From the NCBI GenBank assembly GCA_018969885.1, contig JAGWXN010000178.1, positions 1 to 7,081 on the forward strand: a stretch of 7,081 nt of DNA, given 5' to 3'. This document shows positions 6,841-7,081 of this stretch, one piece after another (position 1 is the stretch's first letter; each line of letters begins with the position of its first letter). The DNA comes from Betaproteobacteria bacterium (GTDB taxonomy: Bacteria; Pseudomonadota; Gammaproteobacteria; Burkholderiales; Burkholderiaceae). The translations under genes and the position numbers were made by a program. Below the pieces are notes generated by a model. It made no database searches, had not been told where the DNA came from, and saw nothing but the letters and a program-made list of their open reading frames with translations.

Positions 6841-6857
6841 TCCCGCCCGACGCCCGC

Positions 6858-7081
6858 TCACCTCGGCTGGCCAGACTCACCGCCACCCGGCTCCCGCCCC
6901 GGCCTCAGCCACCCGGGGGCTTCGCTTGGGGGAAGAGACAGGAAGGGTTGCGCGAGTGGGGAGGGGGGCATGGGGCTGAGGGCGTACGCGTGACGTGGCC
7001 GCGACTTGCGCGTATTCAGTGCGACGGTGATGAAGCCGCCGTGCGCGAACAGAGCACCCAGTTTTCGGGCGTCGATCAAGG
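6858..7081 (-). CDS. Possible tail of a gene entering from the right edge (hypothetical, partial)
   Basis: One minus-strand frame is open from the edge to a TGA at 6860-6858. The first 30 or so residues (IDARKLGALFAHGGFITVALNT and on to RKSRPRHA) have natural composition and GC-rich third positions. The remainder, proline/glycine/serine-rich, runs through the right arm of the palindrome and looks like read-through of non-coding DNA. I do not recognise it. It is in the same direction as the monooxygenase operon. A plus-strand frame from a GTG at 6990 is also open to the edge but looks less coding-like. Confidence 0.25.
   Translation of the reverse strand, partial: LIDARKLGALFAHGGFITVALNTRKSRPRHAYALSPMPPSPLAQPFLSLPPSEAPGWLRPGREPGGGESGQPR

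Larger units (their letters stand above)
6595..6857. other. Non-coding stretch upstream of the minus-strand operon
   Basis: This holds the leader of the monooxygenase operon (6595-6655) and then most of a large imperfect palindrome. Short frames crossing it on both strands are arginine/proline/glycine-rich and look like nothing known, so I do not call them genes. No tRNA, no clear sigma-70 promoter and no operator that I can name was seen. Confidence 0.6.
6682..6904. repeat. Large imperfect palindrome (possible dispersed intergenic repeat or miniature element)
   Basis: The arms 6682-6716 and 6870-6904 are inverted copies of each other. The outer 16 bases match at 15 positions (GGCCGGGGCGGTAGCC against the complement GGCCGGGGCGGGAGCC). 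Then GGCGG and CTGGC match again at the same spacing, about 28 of 35 in all. A second inner pair, 6749-6765 and 6843-6859, matches at 14 of 17. Further in lies the perfect 11-bp pair at 6766-6776/6805-6815. The left and right lobes each carry their own hairpin (6718-6741 and 6819-6840). Such nesting around one centre near 6791-6793 is far beyond chance even in GC-rich DNA. It may be a REP/BIME-like or MITE-like repeat, or encode a structured RNA. No transposase is nearby. Confidence 0.7.
6656..6927. repeat. 11-bp direct repeat flanking the palindromic element
   Basis: GGGCTTCGCTT occurs at 6656-6666 and again at 6917-6927 in the same orientation, 15 and 12 bp outside the arms of the large inverted repeat. 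The placement recalls a target-site duplication, but the copies do not abut the arms and the sequence is low in complexity, so chance or an internal repeat module is also possible. Confidence 0.5.

Noticed and set aside
6990..7081. Plus-strand gene starting at GTG 6990 and leaving the window
   Set aside because: It has only 30 codons, third positions are less GC-rich than in the opposite frame, and there is no recognisable sequence.

Overview
The window is GC-rich (clearly above 60% by eye), with tightly packed genes and long antisense shadow frames. The protein families point to a proteobacterium with a versatile catabolic metabolism, most plausibly a betaproteobacterium of the Burkholderiales type. 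That placement is an inference from composition and gene style, not from a marker gene.

Layout: two plus-strand genes, three minus-strand genes converging on them, then a non-coding stretch rich in inverted repeats at the right edge. The plus-strand pair is (a) the C-terminal 463 residues of a xanthine dehydrogenase-family molybdopterin-binding subunit, cut by the left edge, and (b) a complete MmgE/PrpD-family protein whose ATG overlaps the previous stop codon (TGATG). The minus-strand operon reads, in transcription order, FAD-dependent aromatic-ring-type monooxygenase, ring-opening amidohydrolase of the cyanuric acid hydrolase/barbiturase (AtzD) family, then amidase-signature hydrolase. Gaps are 9 bp and then a 4-bp ATGA overlap. 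The two groups converge across only 50 bp.

Taken together the genes look like a catabolic island for a nitrogen heterocycle. A molybdenum hydroxylase would put oxygen on the ring, the FAD monooxygenase could add another, the AtzD-family enzyme would hydrolyse the ring amide, and the amidase would cut the linear ureide or amide. This resembles the known oxidative pyrimidine route (uracil to barbiturate to ureidomalonate to malonate plus urea). However, the presence of an FAD monooxygenase, and substitutions in two normally conserved blocks of the AtzD-family protein, suggest that the substrate may be something else. The substrate cannot be assigned from the sequence.

From 6595 to the right edge there is no convincing complete gene. 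It holds a roughly 220-bp imperfect palindrome (6682-6904) with nested hairpins, including one 22-bp perfect palindrome, flanked by an 11-bp direct repeat. It may be a dispersed intergenic repeat or miniature element, or the source of a structured RNA. A short minus-strand frame running in from the right edge may be the tail of another gene.
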